From the NCBI RefSeq assembly GCF_905171775.1, contig NC_053489.1, forward strand, positions 249,103,008 to 249,167,007: 64,000 bases of DNA. The letters run 5' to 3'. This document shows positions 23,025-33,585 of this stretch, piece by piece (the stretch's first letter is position 1; every line of letters begins with the position of its first letter). The notes under the pieces are model-generated. The model saw only the letters and a program-made list of their open reading frames with translations, ran no database searches and had not been told where the DNA came from. This DNA is from Rana temporaria. Its lineage: Eukaryota > Chordata > Amphibia > Anura > Ranidae. The translations under genes and the position numbers were made by a program.

Positions 23025-24218
23025 GGCCCAGATTGACAACCGAGATACGACGGCGTATCTCCACATGAATAAGTCACGTGTCCAGTGATGATACGCGTGG
23101 GGGAGGAGCCTAAGTGACACGATTGATGGGAGATTCGTCCCAGTGAGGAGATCGCAGCACTGAGCGGAGTTTTTGTCTCTACAGCTGAGCCTGATTAACC
23201 AGAAGTGTATCGTGAGTGCAATCACCGTATTGCAGTAACCTTTTTTACTTTTGTCATACGTTATTTGCACCATATTTGTTTTCTTTCTCTCCTCTCTATG
23301 AGCGGTACTTGTCCTGAAGGAAGAAAAATCCTAGGGGGAGAAACTTGCATTTATTGAATTGTTTACTACAGGACTCCTTATCACAGGATTGTGGTTCTCT
23401 TTTTTTCTCCATAGTGATTGTGCAGTGTTCCTTCCATGGAAGTTTTATGCTGATCTTTTTTTGGGACTGGTAAAACATTTTTTTGCACTAGCATTTTTTC
23501 ACTCCTTCAAATGTATTCATTTTATTAATGTTTATTTGCACTTTGATGCCCTTTAATTATTTGGGGATCTCCTATGCACTAGTGTATGTTATAACTAGTT
23601 AATATTAGCGCAGCTCCTATTTTTCTGTATCTCCAGATACGCCGTCCTATCTCTGAGTTGCGCCGTCGTATCTATGCGCCTGATTCATAGAATCGGTTAC
23701 GCATAGATATCCATTAGATCCGACAGCCCGCTAGGTGGCGCTTCTGTCGAATTCCGCGTCGAGTATGCAAATTAGGTAGATACGCAAATTCCTGAACGTA
23801 CGCGCGCCCGACGCAGTAAAGTTACAACGTTTACGTTAGGCTTTTCCCGGCGTAAAGTTGCCCCTGCTATATGAGGCGCAGCCAATGTTAAGTATGGCCG
23901 TCGTTCCCGCATCGAAATTTGAAAAAGTTACGTCGGGCGTACTTTGGAGCAATGCACACTGGGAAATTCCACGGACGGCGCATGTGCCGTTCCGAAAAAA
24001 CGTCAATCACGTCGGGTCACAGTAGTTTTGCATTAAACACGCCCCCCTGATCCAAATTTGAATTAGGCGGGCTTACGCTGGCCGATTTACGCTACGCCGC
24101 CGCAACTTACAGAGCAAGTGCTTTGAGAATACAGCACTTGCCCATGTAAGTTGCGGAGGCGTAACGTAAATCAGATACGTTACGCACAATTTTACGCGGC
24201 TCTACGTGAGTCTGCCCC
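23025..24218. mobile_element. Palindromic element of the 'ATACGCCG' family, 3-bp TSD (TCA)
   Basis: Starts GGCCCAGATTGACA and ends with the inverse AGTCTGCCCC. TCA flanks it at 23022-23024 and 24219-24221. The interior is rich in self-complementary words (GATACGACGGCGTATC, GCGTAACGTAAAT). It resembles 35321-35994 and is itself interrupted by a retro-like insert. Confidence 0.75.
23064..23626. mobile_element. Retroelement-like insertion, 9-bp TSD
   Basis: GTATCTCCA occurs at 23055-23063 and 23627-23635, enclosing 563 bp that have no match in the surrounding palindromic element. The interior is T-rich towards the right, ending GCGCAGCTCCTATTTTTCT, without a poly(A). Probably a SINE or truncated non-LTR element; class unproven. 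Confidence 0.65.
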
Positions 24219-24338
24219 TCAGTATTAGGAAAGCAATCCTGCCCCTTGTCAGTGCAAATTATTATCGGTTGGTTTAGTCTCAACTGATGGCCTATAAAAA
24301 GGTGTCTCATTACCAAAGTGTCACACAAGAAACCTCTC

Positions 24339-25265
24339 ATGATAGGTAAAAGTAAAGGGCTCTCTCGAGACCTTTACAACCTTATTGTTGCAAAACATAC
24401 TGATCGCATTTTTTTACAGAAGGATTTTTAAAGTTGTACATATCCCAGTGAACACTGTTGGGGCTATAATCTGGAAGTGGAAATAACATTTCTGTCAGAG
24501 GAGTGAAAATAATGTTTAGAGTTGTCGAAGAGCCATGGACCACTTGTGGAGAGCTTCAGAATGACCTAAAATTAGAAGGTACAATTGTTTCAAAGAAAAC
24601 GATAAGTAATGCACTCAACCGCCATGGCCTGTATGCACAATCACCACGCAAGACTCTATTGCTGAAGAAAAGGCATGTTAAAGTTTGCTGCACAACATTT
24701 CGACAAGCTGAGAGAATATAGTCTGGTCAGATGAGACCAAAATGTAACTCTTTGGATGCCATAATACACACCATGTTTGGAGGTCAAATGGCACTGCACA
24801 TCGCCCCAAAAACACCCCAATACCAACAGTGAAGTTTGGAGGTGGGAACATCATGGTGTGGGGCTGTTTTTCAGCATACGGTACTGGCAAACTTCATGCC
24901 ATTGAAGGACTGGAAAAATGTACCAAGAAATTCTTGATAAAAATCTGCTGCCATTTACCAGGATGATGAAGATGAAACGAGGGTGGACATTTCAGCAAGA
25001 CAATGATCACAAAGCCAAGGAAACTCTCAATTGGTTTCATAGAAATTAAAGCTGCCAGAATGGCCCAGCCAATAACCTGACTTTTAACTAAAGATCAGAG
25101 TTCATAGAAGATGCCCATGGAACCTTCAAAAATTGATGACTGTAGAAGAATGGGCCAAAATAACACCTAAGCAATGCATGCGACTAGTTTCTCCATACAG
25201 GAGGGGTCTTGAAGCGGTCTTAACCAACATAGAATTTTGTACGAAGTATTAATTAATGTACATTT
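24339..25265 (+). pseudogene. Tc1 transposase pseudogene
   Basis: Starts at ATG 24339 with a short frame (MIGKSKGLSRDLYN). It continues, after frame breaks, as WTTCGELQNDLKLEGTIVSK and NRHGLYAQSPRKTLLLKKRH, the HTH region of a Tc1 transposase. Later text SGQMRPKCNS and GGGNIMVWG-like words are in shifting frames. Multiple stops and indels; inactive. Confidence 0.85.
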
Positions 25266-25651
25266 CAGTTAGCGTGTTCAATACTTTTTCCCTGTGTCAT
25301 TTGATTTTATTACACATAACTTAATTTCATGTCAATAGCACCTTTTTAGAAATATATTTACCTAGAAAAATGGAGATGTGTTCAGTACTTAATTTTACCC
25401 ACTGTGTGTGCGTTTTATAGATGGAAAGAGAGAGCGATGGATATAAAGAGAGAGATGGAGATATATAGTGTGTGTGTGTGTGTGTACATATATAATTGTG
25501 TGTGTGTGTGTAATATAAATATATATATATATACATATATACCGTATTTATTCGAGTATAACGCGCACCCGTGTATAACGCGCACCCCTAATTTTCAATT
25601 AAAAATCGGTATAAAATCATTGTAATTGCCAAAAATCATTTATGTCCAGCC

Positions 25652-25880
25652 ATGCCCCCTGTATGTCCAGCCGTGCCCCCTGTATGTCCAGCCGTGCCCC
25701 CGTATGTCCAGCCGTGCCCCCTGTATGTCCAGCCGTGCCCCCTGTATGTGTCCAGCCGTGCCCCCTGTATGTGTCCAGCCGTGCCCCCTGTATGTGTCCA
25801 GCCGTGCCCCCTGTATGTGTCCAGCCGTGCCCCCTGTATGTGTCCAGCCGTGCCCCCTGTATGTGTCCAGCCATGCCCCC
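25652..25880. repeat. Minisatellite, unit 18-23 bp
   Basis: Unit GTATGTGTCCAGCCGTGCCC plus CCT, about ten copies; the first copies lack the extra GTGTC. It produces overlapping open frames on both strands (MSSRAP / WTHTGGTAG patterns) that are not genes. Confidence 0.96.
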
Positions 25881-26102
25881 TTACCTTTAATCACGCGGCG
25901 CGCGGGAACATTACAGACAGCGTTCGTTTGAACAGCTGTTTTCCCTGCCACGCATAGACACTCCCCCTCGTTCGTGATTGGACAGATCCGTCCAAGGGGG
26001 AGTGTCTACGCGCGGCAGGGAAAACAGCTATTCAAACGAAAGCTGTCTAATGTTCCCCCGCGCCGCGTGATTAACGTTGTAGCGGCGTTTGTGGCTTCGG
26101 TG

Positions 26103-26170
26103 GCGGCGGCGGTAGCAGCGGCGTGTGCGGCGGCGGTAGCAGCGGCGTGTGCGGCGGCGGTAGCGGCGGG
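26103..26170. repeat. GC-rich tandem repeat, 24-bp unit
   Basis: Copies of GCGGCGGCGGTAGCAGCGGC plus GTGT; reads as Ala-Ala-Val runs. Confidence 0.85.
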
Positions 26171-26260
26171 GGGGAAAAAGTCCTCGAGTATAACGCGCAC
26201 CCAAACTTTGAACTTTTTTTTGGGTATAAAATTTTGCGCGTTATACTCGAATAAATACGG

Positions 26261-26261
<1 letters not shown>

Positions 26262-26295
<34 letters not shown>

Positions 26296-26311
26296 ATATA
26301 TGTGTGTGTGT

Positions 26312-26380
<69 letters not shown>
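26262..26380. repeat. Compound (TA)n/(TG)n microsatellite
   Basis: Alternating TA and TG blocks directly abutting the TA-flanked MITE. Confidence 0.95.
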
Positions 26381-26992
26381 AATGAAAAATAACAGTATGT
26401 GTTTCTGTGTTTATGCACTCCCAGCAAAGAGACTTGGCTCTCACCAGGACCCCTGGGTCACGTACTAACAATCAGAACCCAGACCTCCCCGTTCACCTGA
26501 TTGCTGGCTGTCAAAGTGATCACTCTGCAGCCCACCCATATGTTTTTTCTTTCTCTTCCGAATAGAGAGACATTTTGTATATTTTTCTCCTTGCAGGATG
26601 GAAAGGTGTAAACAAACAAAAGTATGTTTTTTTTTAAAAAAAAAATGGCTAGGACAAGTTTTGATCTAGGTTAGTGTTGGGGTCAAGGTCAGGGCCAAAG
26701 GTCAGGGTCAGCATATTTTAGGTAGGCTTTTAAAAAAAAAAAAATGCATTTTTAAAATTGGTATCAGTGTGTTTTAGGTAGTATAAAAAAAGGAAAATGT
26801 GTACTATAGTTTCTGGGCCCTAAAACAAACCACAAATAATATACACAGGAACAGGAGAATTTTATTGAGGGTTGTTCTTTGGTGGTAGGTTATGGTAAAA
26901 AAACATTTCTTGCTATTACTATTTTGGGACAGTTTTCCTTTTGATAATAAAAAAAAAAAATCAGGAGATATCCATTACCATTTACCACCAAA

Positions 26993-27516
26993 TTAAAGGG
27001 GTTGTAAAGGTAATTTTGTTCCCTAAATAGCTTCCTTTACCTTAGTGAAGTCCTCCTTCACTTACCTCATCCTTCGATTTTGCTTTTAAATGTCCTTATT
27101 TCTTCTGAGAAATCCTCACTTCCTGTTCTTCTGTCTGTAACTACACACAGTAATGCGAGGCTTTCTTCCTGGTGTGGAGTGTCATGCTCGCCCCCTCCCT
27201 TGAGGGGGCGAGCAGGAGTGCCAGGACACCCACTAACACACAGCTCCTTTCTCTATCTGAAACGTAGAGAGCGTCCTGACTCTCCTGCTCGCCCCTCCCC
27301 CTCAAGGGAGGGAGCGAGCATGACACTCCACATCAGGGAGAAAGCCTCGCATTACTGTGTGGAGTTACAGACAGAAGAAGAGGAAGTGAGGATTTCTCAG
27401 AAGAAAAAAGGACATTTAAAAGCAAAATGGAAGGATGAGGTAAGTGAAGGAGGACTGCACTAAGGTAAAGGAAGCTAGTTAGGGAATTTTTTTTTTTACC
27501 TTTATAACCCCTTTAA
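26993..27516. mobile_element. TTAA fold-back MITE, long hairpin (copy 1)
   Basis: TTAA at both ends (26993-26996, 27513-27516); ends TTAAAGGGGTTGTAAAGG and CCTTTATAACCCCTTTAA. The two halves are near reverse complements over about 240 bp (for example TTCCTTTACCTTAGTG against CACTAAGGTAAAGGAA). A sister copy begins only 181 bp downstream. Confidence 0.92.
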
Positions 27517-27697
27517 AGCCCTACTGTCCTGAAAAAGGTATAATCCATCTGGATACACTAAGTAGTTGCGATCATATTTACACTTTTACTAACACATGTC
27601 AATGTTGCAAAATTGCGTCTGGGCATTATGGATTGTTTTTACCCTTGGTCATGAAGGGTTTAATGGAACCTGCATTATCTAGGCTGGAGTTTTCGAG

Positions 27698-28197
27698 TTA
27701 AAGGGGTTCTAAAGGAAAAATAATATTTCCCTAAATAGTTTCCTTTACCTTAGTGCAGTCCTCCTTCACTTACCTCATCCCTCAATTTTGCTTTTAAATG
27801 TCCTTATTTCTTCTGACAAATGCTCACTTCTTGTTCTTCTGTCTGTAACTCACCACCGTAATACGAGGCTTTCTTCCTGGTGTGGAGAAAGCCTCTTGAG
27901 GGGGCGAGCAGGAGTGTCAGGACGCCCACTAACGCACAGCTCCTTTCTCTATCTGCAAAGTAGAGTGTCCTGACACTCCTGCTCGCCCCCTCCCCCCTCA
28001 AGAGGCTCTCTCCACACCAGGGAGAAAGCCTTGCATTACGGTGTGTAGTTAGACAGAAGAACAGGAAGTGAGGATTTCTCAGAAGAAATAAGGACATTTA
28101 AAAGCAAAATGGAAGGATGAGGTAAGTGAAGGAGGACTGCACTAAGGTAAAGGAAGCTATTTAGGGAAAAAAAATATATTATTTATAACCCCTTTAA
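27698..28197. mobile_element. TTAA fold-back MITE, long hairpin (copy 2)
   Basis: Same family as 26993-27516, with TTAA at 27698-27701 and 28194-28197 and almost the same arms. It differs by deletions around the central GAGGGGGCGAGCAGGAGTG palindrome. Each copy has its own TTAA pair, so this is two insertions, not a tandem duplication. Confidence 0.92.
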
Positions 28198-28366
28198 GCT
28201 CCTATTCTTACATGCTGTTCACTAAAATAACCTTGACACTGGCAGTGGTAACACAGTATCCAATCATTAAATGTGGTGGTTGTATTTGTTTTCTTTGACT
28301 GCTGTAAAAATAAAAAAATCCTTAGTATTGTGCATATGTGCGCTATGCTGCAAGTGTAATGCCTAG

Positions 28367-28625
28367 TACACACAGGCCAAATGTCGGGCAACATCGGCCG
28401 GTTCAATATTTGGCCCGAGTGTATGGCAGCTGGCCTCTCGACCGACTTCTGTCAGTCGAGCATGATGGAAAAACCAGCAGCTGACCAACTCGCGATCAGC
28501 GCTCTTGGACAATGGCTGAGAGCGCTGACCGTAGTGTTCTGGAAGGAAGGGAGCATCCCCCTGTTGGAACACAATGGCACAGCAGGGGAGATTGCTGTAC
28601 TAACATCGGATTGTTAGAACAGCAG
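28367..28625. mobile_element. Palindrome-rich repeat fragment
   Basis: Starts GCCTAGTACACACAGGCC, a variant of the GTACACACGA ends seen at 29254 and 47459, with internal pairs such as TCGACCGACTTCTGTCAGTCGA. The right end is not clear. Confidence 0.45.
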
Positions 28626-28674
28626 CTCCAATCTGAGCTGTCAGTTTTTTTTTCTCGCTTCACAGAGGGGGTAG

Positions 28675-28705
28675 TTGTGTGTGCGTGTGTGTGTGTGTGT
28701 GTGTA
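28675..28705. repeat. (GT)n microsatellite
   Basis: Interrupted GT run of about 15 dinucleotides. Confidence 0.85.
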
Positions 28706-29144
28706 CAAGGCTTTACTATACAAACTTATGTGTAGATTAAACCACTTTACCATGCAGAGTAGTTGCTATTGTAACTATAACCACAACAACACCTTTTTGC
28801 GATATCATTCTAAAATGATGAGCCATGTGTATTTTTTTTTATTTTTTGTTTTCGCAAGCGGCAATATACATTTGGACTAATGTGTTGCAACTGCAAGCCA
28901 AGCATTTAGCTTATGGTTACAGCGTGGCCTCATTGACCTGGAAATAAGGCTACATTTCCCAGGTAATACGATGTGAAAAGCCCCTTTTCTTTGTTTATGC
29001 TAGGTGGGTAATAAAACTGTGTCCCAACCCCCTGTTTTCACATCCCTGGGGTTTAATACCGCTTGCTAGCAGTTATTGCAAAAGTAATGAGGATTTTTAA
29101 ATGGTACCAGTCAAAAAAATATCATCCTAGATATGTGGTTAGGA

Positions 29145-30063
29145 TAAGGTGACCAGATTTTTCAAATTTCAAATGAATTTTTTTTTTTACTAGTAATGGC
29201 GACAAGCAGAGACTCTACCCATAGCTGCCCGCCCCACAGACTGTCAAGTCTTAGGCCTCGTACACACGACCGTTTTCCTCGCCAGAATCCATCAAGAAAC
29301 TTGGTGGCAGAGCTTTTTTGCTGAGGAAAACGGTCTGTATGTTTTTCGTCGAGAAAACTGTCGTGAAACTCCGAGAAACACGTTCGTGTGTATGCTTAGA
29401 AACATGCGCATGCCCAGAATAAAGTATGAGACGGGAGTACACCTACGGTAAAAGTAGCGTTCGTAATGGAGATAGCACATTTGTCACGCTGTAACAGACT
29501 GAAAAGCACGAATCGTCTATCACCAAACTTTTACTTAACACGCAGTAACATGAGATTAGCAAAAGCAGCCCCAAGGGTGGCGCCAGTGGAATAGAACTTC
29601 CCCTTTATAGTGCCGTTGTACGTCAACGCGTTTGAGAACGACGAGATTTTGTCTTGACAGTGTGTACGCAAAGAAAGCTTGACAAGATTCTCGACAAGCC
29701 TAACAAGGAACTCGTCGAGGAAAACGATGTTTCGTTTACGACGAGTTCCTCGGTCATGTGTATGAGGCCCTACTCTCTGGACCTCGGCTACTACTGGGTT
29801 GGGAGCAGAGGAAGATCACTCCATCAGAAGGGGGCACAGATCCATGAGCATCAGAAGGGGGAACAGATAATGGGGAAAAAATACACCCCCTAAGCTAGGA
29901 GCGGGGGGCGGGGTGTGATACAGATTTTTTTTTTTCTGCACTGACTGTCTTTAAAAATTGCCCCAGCATCTGTTCAAATCCAATCCGTGGACAGACTTGG
30001 TCCGGGGACAGTGTCCTCAATCCGGAGACTGTCCCCGGAAACTGGGGATGTCTGGTAACCCTA
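29145..30063. mobile_element. hAT-like element whose right TSD is itself interrupted
   Basis: Ends TAAGGTGACCAGAT and GTCTGGTAACCCTA. The left flank is GGTTAGGA (29137-29144). The right flank reads GG, then the Harbinger-like MITE 30069-30439, then TTAGGA. Removing that MITE restores GGTTAGGA, an exact 8-bp TSD. Contains a nested Harbinger-like MITE at 29254-29769. Confidence 0.82.
29254..29769. mobile_element. Harbinger-like palindromic MITE nested in the hAT element
   Basis: Ends GGCCTCGTACACACGACCG and GGTCATGTGTATGAGGCC; flanks TTA (29251-29253) and CTA (29770-29772). Internal inverted words include GAGGAAAACG and CGTTTTCCTC. No coding capacity. Confidence 0.7.
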
Positions 30064-30068
30064 GGTAA

Positions 30069-30439
30069 GGCTGGGTTCACACTACGGTTTTCCTGTCCGT
30101 CAGCCGCATACGATTTATATGAAAAACCGTATGCGGTTGAAACGGACGGGAACGTATGGAACCGCACGTATGTGCGTTTTCCATTGACGTTAATGTTAAA
30201 GGAAAACGTATGCGTTTGCCATACTGTTTTAAAAACGGCCGCAAAACCGTGGTTGAACACGGTTTTGCGTACGTTTAAAAAACGTTTTGCCAGCAAATCG
30301 TACGCACCCGGATGCATCTGAGTGCATACGATTTGCAATGCATTGTCTATCTATATGTTTTCCCGTCCGGGCCCGTACGTTTTCAATACTGAAATCGTAT
30401 GCGGCTGACGGACGGGAAAACCGTAGTGTGAACCCAGCC
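30069..30439. mobile_element. Harbinger-like palindromic MITE, TTA target
   Basis: GGCTGGGTTCACACTACGG at the left and its exact inverse CCGTAGTGTGAACCCAGCC at the right. Flanks are TAA (30066-30068) and TTA (30440-30442). The target lies inside the hAT TSD and must have been TTA, so the left copy has one substitution. Dense internal palindromes such as CGTATGCGG and CCGCATACG. Confidence 0.82.
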
Positions 30440-30571
30440 TTAGGAGTGCCTGGTGAAAAACTGCCTGGTGGTCATCTCCCTTGGAGGTTTTGATGTGTAT
30501 ATCTGACATGTCTGTTCAAATAAACCAACACATTTTGTGGAAAGTGGACCTCTCTCAGGGCTTGAGCAATC

Positions 30572-31072
30572 ATGCGTAATATTGTGAAGAAAAGGTCTTT
30601 GTATCCTTGGTTAGGGATAGGGATTGAGTGTTTTTTACCTCAGTGCAGTGAGAATACACAATACTGCTCAGACATTATTGCTCAAGACCTGAGGAAAGGG
30701 GAGTGCAGTTTCCCTGATGCATGTAGGCCCTATCTGACATTTCTGAATTTACAATTCAAACAAACCTTCAATCTAGATGACTATCTTCTTATCACATATC
30801 TAGAGGTTTTACCTTCTGATGAGCAATCTTCTTATGACAACCAGAGAGGCAGCAGCAGAGGACTCCAACTGGATCCACACATCACTGTTATTTTTGGTTT
30901 ACTTCCTCACAGAAACAACCCCCACATTGCCTCTCCCTCCCTCACCCTAACCTCTCATTGGAGTTACATGAAAACTGATTCTCTTCTTTACTGCTCCAGG
31001 GCTACCGCAAATCTACAAGTGGAAAGTTTATGTCCTTCCTCCTTTGAAGGAAGTGGTAATATGCAAAAATAA
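30572..31072 (+). other. 166-codon open frame, unrecognised, probably not a gene
   Basis: An ATG-started frame with balanced composition and no repeat bias. I recognise no domain, signal peptide or membrane helix; it contains an acidic stretch EVLPSDEQSS. There is no obvious splice pair, and the region lies inside intron 1 among MITEs. It could be a decayed transposon frame or chance. Confidence 0.2.
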
Positions 31073-31181
31073 AAATAAAAGTCTTTCTGTAAGTAATTTT
31101 TGTGAATATAATCTTAGCATTTCACAGCTGCTATTTCCCTTTTTTTCTTTTTTTTTTCAGTGTTCCATACAGGTCTAATGC

Positions 31182-31476
31182 TGGCCATACACTATATAAA
31201 AATTTGGCTGAAATTCGGTCGTTCAGACAGTTCCTTGGTTTTTCGGTCAGTTAATGGGCACAAAATCGATAATCGTTGGGACGTTTTTGAGCCGAAAAAA
31301 CGAAGGACACATTTGGAAATTTTCTGCCGAACGAACGATAAATCGGAAGGTTAATGTGTTTCCCGTCCGAACTTTCTGCACTAGGTATATGTAAAAAAAA
31401 GTTTGCGCTCACGACCGAACGTTCGTTTTACGAAAATTCGTTTGGAAGATTTTTCGTGGAGTGTATGGGCAGCATA
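31182..31476. mobile_element. Palindrome-rich MITE
   Basis: Ends ATGCTGGCCATACACTA and GAGTGTATGGGCAGCAT are imperfect inverses. The interior has self-complementary CGAACG and TTCGT words. TSD not clear. Confidence 0.55.
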
Positions 31477-31795
31477 ACTTGTACAAAATTGAACCAATAC
31501 TCTCTCTATCATTATGGGACTACCTGGAAATTACACACACACATAAAATAGGGAGCTACTAGTGCTTGGAAGTATTTAAATGCCTTTCTTTTAAAGGTTG
31601 AATAAAGTATCTTCACATCTAGGGTTCCTTGTCACATGTTTGCGTGATCGTACCCCAAATTCAGACATTTTTGTTTTATTTTATCCTGTTCACGTTTTAC
31701 ATCCCCCCCCCCCCCCCCCAAGACATACTTGTAGGCCGTGTATGGCCTCTTCCCAGCCTGTTCCCAAAGCTACCAGAGTTGGTGATCCTCTATAT

Positions 31796-31953
31796 CGGGG
31801 ATATGCAATTAGCGGACCTCCAGCTGTTGCAGAACTACAAGTCCATGAGGCATAGCAAGACTTTGACAGCCACAAGAATGACACCCAAAGGCAGAGGCAT
31901 GATGGGAGTTGTAGTTTTGCAACAGCTGGAGGTCCGCTAATTGCATATCCCTG
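31796..31953. mobile_element. hAT MITE, TSD CTCTATAT
   Basis: 158-bp hairpin with ends CGGGGATATGCAATTAGC and GCTAATTGCATATCCCTG. CTCTATAT is duplicated at 31788-31795 and 31954-31961. Contains GGACCTCCAGCTGTTGCA and its inverse. Confidence 0.92.
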
Positions 31954-32029
31954 CTCTATATCCTACCTAAATGACAGGACGAGCTGGACATGTGACAAGT
32001 GGCACCTTTACTAGCACTGTAGCTTATTC

Positions 32030-32851
32030 CAGGGTTCGACAAATCCCGGGCGCCAGGTTGCCATTGCGACTAGAATTGGCAACCTGGCGCCTGTGGCGGC
32101 ACAGCTGGGGTATCCTGTGTTTCCGTGTGCCCCCTACCTCCCCCGGCCGCGCCGGCCAGTGATTGAGGCCGCAGCTTGGTAAGCCTTCTGCAGGCCTATG
32201 CTTCCTTCTGTGATCTGGCACCATCTTGTGGTGGCCGTTGGTATGACAAGACAACCAGCAATGCTAATGGAGCTTCCCCTGTCTGTTTTCACTGCCATCT
32301 CCTCCTCTCTAATTAGAACCCCCAAACATTATATATATTTTTTATTCTAACACCCTAGAGAATAAAATGGCGGTTATTGCAATACTTTCTGTCACACCGT
32401 ATTTGCGCAGCGGTCTTGCACTTTGGGAAAAGAATACACTTTTTTTAATAAAAAAATAAGACACCAGTAAAGTTAACCAAATTTTTTTTTTATATTGTGA
32501 AAGATAATGTTACGCTGAGTAAATTGATAATCAACACGTCACGCTTCAAAATTGCGCCTGCTCGTAGAATGGCGACAAACTTTTACCCTTTAAAATCTCC
32601 ATAGGCGATGTTTAGAAAATTCTACAGGTTGCATGTTTTGAGTTACAGAGGAGGTCTAGGACTAAAATGATTGCTCTCGCTCTACCAATCGTGGCGATAT
32701 CTCACATGTGTGGTTTGAACACTGCTTTCATATGATGGCTACTCACATATGTGTTTGTTTTTTCGCGCAAGCTCAGCGGACGGGGTGCGTTCCTGGCTCC
32801 TAACTTTTTTTAAGCTGGCTCCTCGATTCCAAGCAAATTTGTCAAGCCCTG
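32030..32851. mobile_element. hAT non-autonomous element, TSD GCTTATTC (inverted relative to 19168 copy)
   Basis: Ends CAGGGTTCGACAAATCCC and CAAATTTGTCAAGCCCTG; GCTTATTC at 32022-32029 and 32852-32859. Same family as 19168-19971 read from the other strand. Confidence 0.92.
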
Positions 32852-32957
32852 GCTTATTCAAAACCTGCAAGTCTGGTGCTCTCTCTGGCTGAGTTCAGCA
32901 TTGTGTAACAGAGGCAAAAAGAGTGCACCGTAAATGCGCATGTTTTTAAATGAGTTA

Positions 32958-33477
32958 GGCCCCTTTCACACTGGGGCGGGAGCTATTTTTAGCAGCGCTT
33001 TACCGCTAATTTTACCCCCCCTCCCCGCTAGCAGCAGAGAAAGGGTTAAAAGCCGAGGCGTATAGCCGCGGTGTCCCATTGATTTCAATGGGCAGGAGCG
33101 GTATACACTCCGCTCCAAATATGCGGCTAGCAGGACTTTTTTTACCGTGCTTCTAGCGCAGTGTTTCTCAACTCCAGTCCTCAGGGCGCACCAACAGGTC
33201 ATGTTTTCAGGATTTCCCTCAGATGAAACTGCTGTGGTAATTACTAAGGCAGTGCAACTGATAAAATCACCTGTGCAAAATAATGGGAAGCCTGAAAACA
33301 AGACCTGTTGGTGCGCCTTGAGGACTGGAGTTGAGAAACACTGTTCTAGCGCACCGATCCAGTGTGAAAGCCCTCTGGCTTTTACACTGGAGAGACAGCA
33401 GCGGCTGTTTAGGGTCGGTTTGCAGGCACTATTTTTAGCGCAATAGTGCCTGAAACCTCTCCAGTGTGAAAGGGGTC
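32958..33477. mobile_element. Harbinger-like MITE, TSD TTA, carrying a hAT MITE
   Basis: Ends GGCCCCTTTCACACTGG and CCAGTGTGAAAGGGGTC; TTA at 32955-32957 and 33478-33480. Internal word pairs around TTTTTAGCGC are self-complementary. Confidence 0.8.
33159..33343. mobile_element. hAT MITE, TSD TTCTAGCG
   Basis: 185-bp element with ends CAGTGTTTCTCAACTCCAGT and GGAGTTGAGAAACACTG. TTCTAGCG is duplicated at 33151-33158 and 33344-33351. Same family as 15056-17079. Confidence 0.95.
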
Positions 33478-33585
33478 TTAGGGAGCCCTTTCTGTACTTA
33501 TTGGGACCTGCTTGCAATGGACAAGAGGTCCCCCATTCTAGAAGTTTTGTGGACAGGCCGGGGAGAGGTTACGCACGGCCTACAG

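Larger units (their letters stand above)
22768..25404 (+). mobile_element. Tc1/mariner element carrying nested insertions
   Basis: The left end CAGTGGGTAAAATAAGTATT follows TA. The right end is AGTACTTAATTTTACCCACTG at 25384-25404, where the flanking TA has become a TG microsatellite. Subterminal text TATTGAACAC recurs inside. The transposase is on the plus strand and broken. The leader is interrupted at 23025-24218. Confidence 0.88.
25543..26261. mobile_element. TA-flanked MITE with long terminal repeats, containing minisatellites
   Basis: The left end CCGTATTTATTCGAGTATAA and the right end TTATACTCGAATAAATACGG are perfect inverse copies, each next to TA. GTATAACGCGCACCC is repeated subterminally. 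The TA target and ends fit a Tc1/mariner/pogo-type non-autonomous element. Inside are a 23-bp minisatellite and a GC-rich triplet-like tract. Confidence 0.8.

Noticed and set aside
25617..25957. Overlapping open frames of about 100 residues on both strands
   Set aside because: All are translations of the 18-23-bp minisatellite inside a MITE.
27080..27463. 127-residue frame in the fold-back MITE
   Set aside because: It crosses the two complementary arms of the hairpin, so both strands stay open by symmetry.
26993..28197. A tandem duplication of one segment
   Set aside because: Each copy is bounded by its own TTAA and the 181-bp spacer is not duplicated, so two independent insertions fit better.
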